This document shows positions 63,565 through 63,595 of a stretch of 63,595 bases of DNA, piece by piece. Within the stretch, counting starts at the first letter, position 1. Each line of letters opens with the position of its first letter. Where the stretch lies: the NCBI GenBank assembly GCA_029250925.1, contig JAQXEH010000085.1:1-63595 (forward strand). Direction: 5' to 3'. The stretch is from Hellea sp. Lineage in GTDB: Bacteria > Pseudomonadota > Alphaproteobacteria > Caulobacterales > Maricaulaceae. Under the pieces are notes generated by a model. It searched no databases and was not told where the DNA came from. It saw only the letters and a list, made by a program, of their open reading frames with translations. The position numbers and the translations under genes were made by a program.

Positions 63565-63595
63565 ATTATAAACTTCCAACAATGGATGACAGACT
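63561..63595 (+). CDS. Start of a gene running off the right edge
   Basis: An ATG at 63561 overlaps the DUF2256 stop and opens a frame reading [11 protein letters not shown] before the window ends. The ATGA overlap makes it a probable operon partner of DUF2256. Eleven codons are too few to identify the product. Confidence 0.5.
   Translation, partial: MNYKLPTMDDR

Overview
The window is a gene-dense, AT-rich stretch of a bacterial chromosome. Its gene content and order point to an alphaproteobacterium with a compact, low-GC genome, probably a marine planktonic lineage. The main markers are dusB-ntrB-ntrC-ntrY-ntrX-trkA-trkH-hfq-hflX, rel-pyrE-pdxJ-acpS-lepB-rnc-era-recO, the ispDF fusion, and rpoZ-folK-NYN-UDG-smpB-dapA-slt. 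I cannot name the genus. Almost everything is coding: neighbouring genes often overlap by 1-14 bases and no gene-free gap reaches 300 bases. I see no rRNA, CRISPR array, insertion sequence, prophage or plasmid element.

Layout. Positions 1-5361 hold the end of a phosphatase-like gene, then a leftward MBL hydrolase-tatD-holB-tmk-dacC cluster plus rlpA. A tRNA-Ser(UGA) and a small secreted protein follow. Positions 6020-8658 encode malonate uptake (madL, madM) and activation (matB). Positions 8780-11626 hold crtE, crtW, crtZ and aat. Two tandem periplasmic amidohydrolase-family genes follow, the second apparently without metal ligands. Positions 14399-22607 are a long leftward housekeeping operon from rpoZ/rel to recO, plus folK. 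Positions 22629-27347 hold an NYN nuclease-like gene, a family 5 uracil-DNA glycosylase, smpB, dapA and a lytic transglycosylase. Then come a PLP-dependent dehydratase, an AlkK-like acyl-CoA ligase, a Bcr/CflA-type exporter, thiS-thiG and aroQ-accB-accC. Positions 34774-38481 hold crtB-crtI-crtY, followed by divergent ccmE and ccmABCD-mazG. Positions 42023-53686 are the hflX-hfq-trkHA-ntrXYCB-dusB block. The right end has ispDF, a CinA-type amidohydrolase, a RatA/COQ10-like gene, lipA, pyk, a LysM lipoprotein, a dienelactone hydrolase, rnd, rluA, an iron-sulfur photolyase/cryptochrome, a DUF2256 mini-gene and the first codons of one more gene.

How the genes connect. IspDF supplies isoprenoid precursors. 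CrtE, CrtB, CrtI and CrtY would carry these to beta-carotene, and CrtW plus CrtZ would add keto and hydroxyl groups, so an astaxanthin-type xanthophyll is the predicted end product. With the FeS photolyase/cryptochrome this suggests a sunlit habitat. MadLM-MatB would deliver external malonate as malonyl-CoA, the same metabolite that AccBC helps make. NtrBC and NtrYX form two nitrogen/redox two-component systems whose regulators both lack the sigma-54 contact motif.

The most interesting points are the sigma-54-independent form of both NtrC and NtrX, the catalytically stripped second amidohydrolase, the carotenoid pathway split between two loci that each abut one half of the usual accBC/aat neighbourhood, and the photolyase/DUF2256 pair. 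I did not find a clearly new multi-gene system. All product calls come from reading the translations by eye, without database searches.
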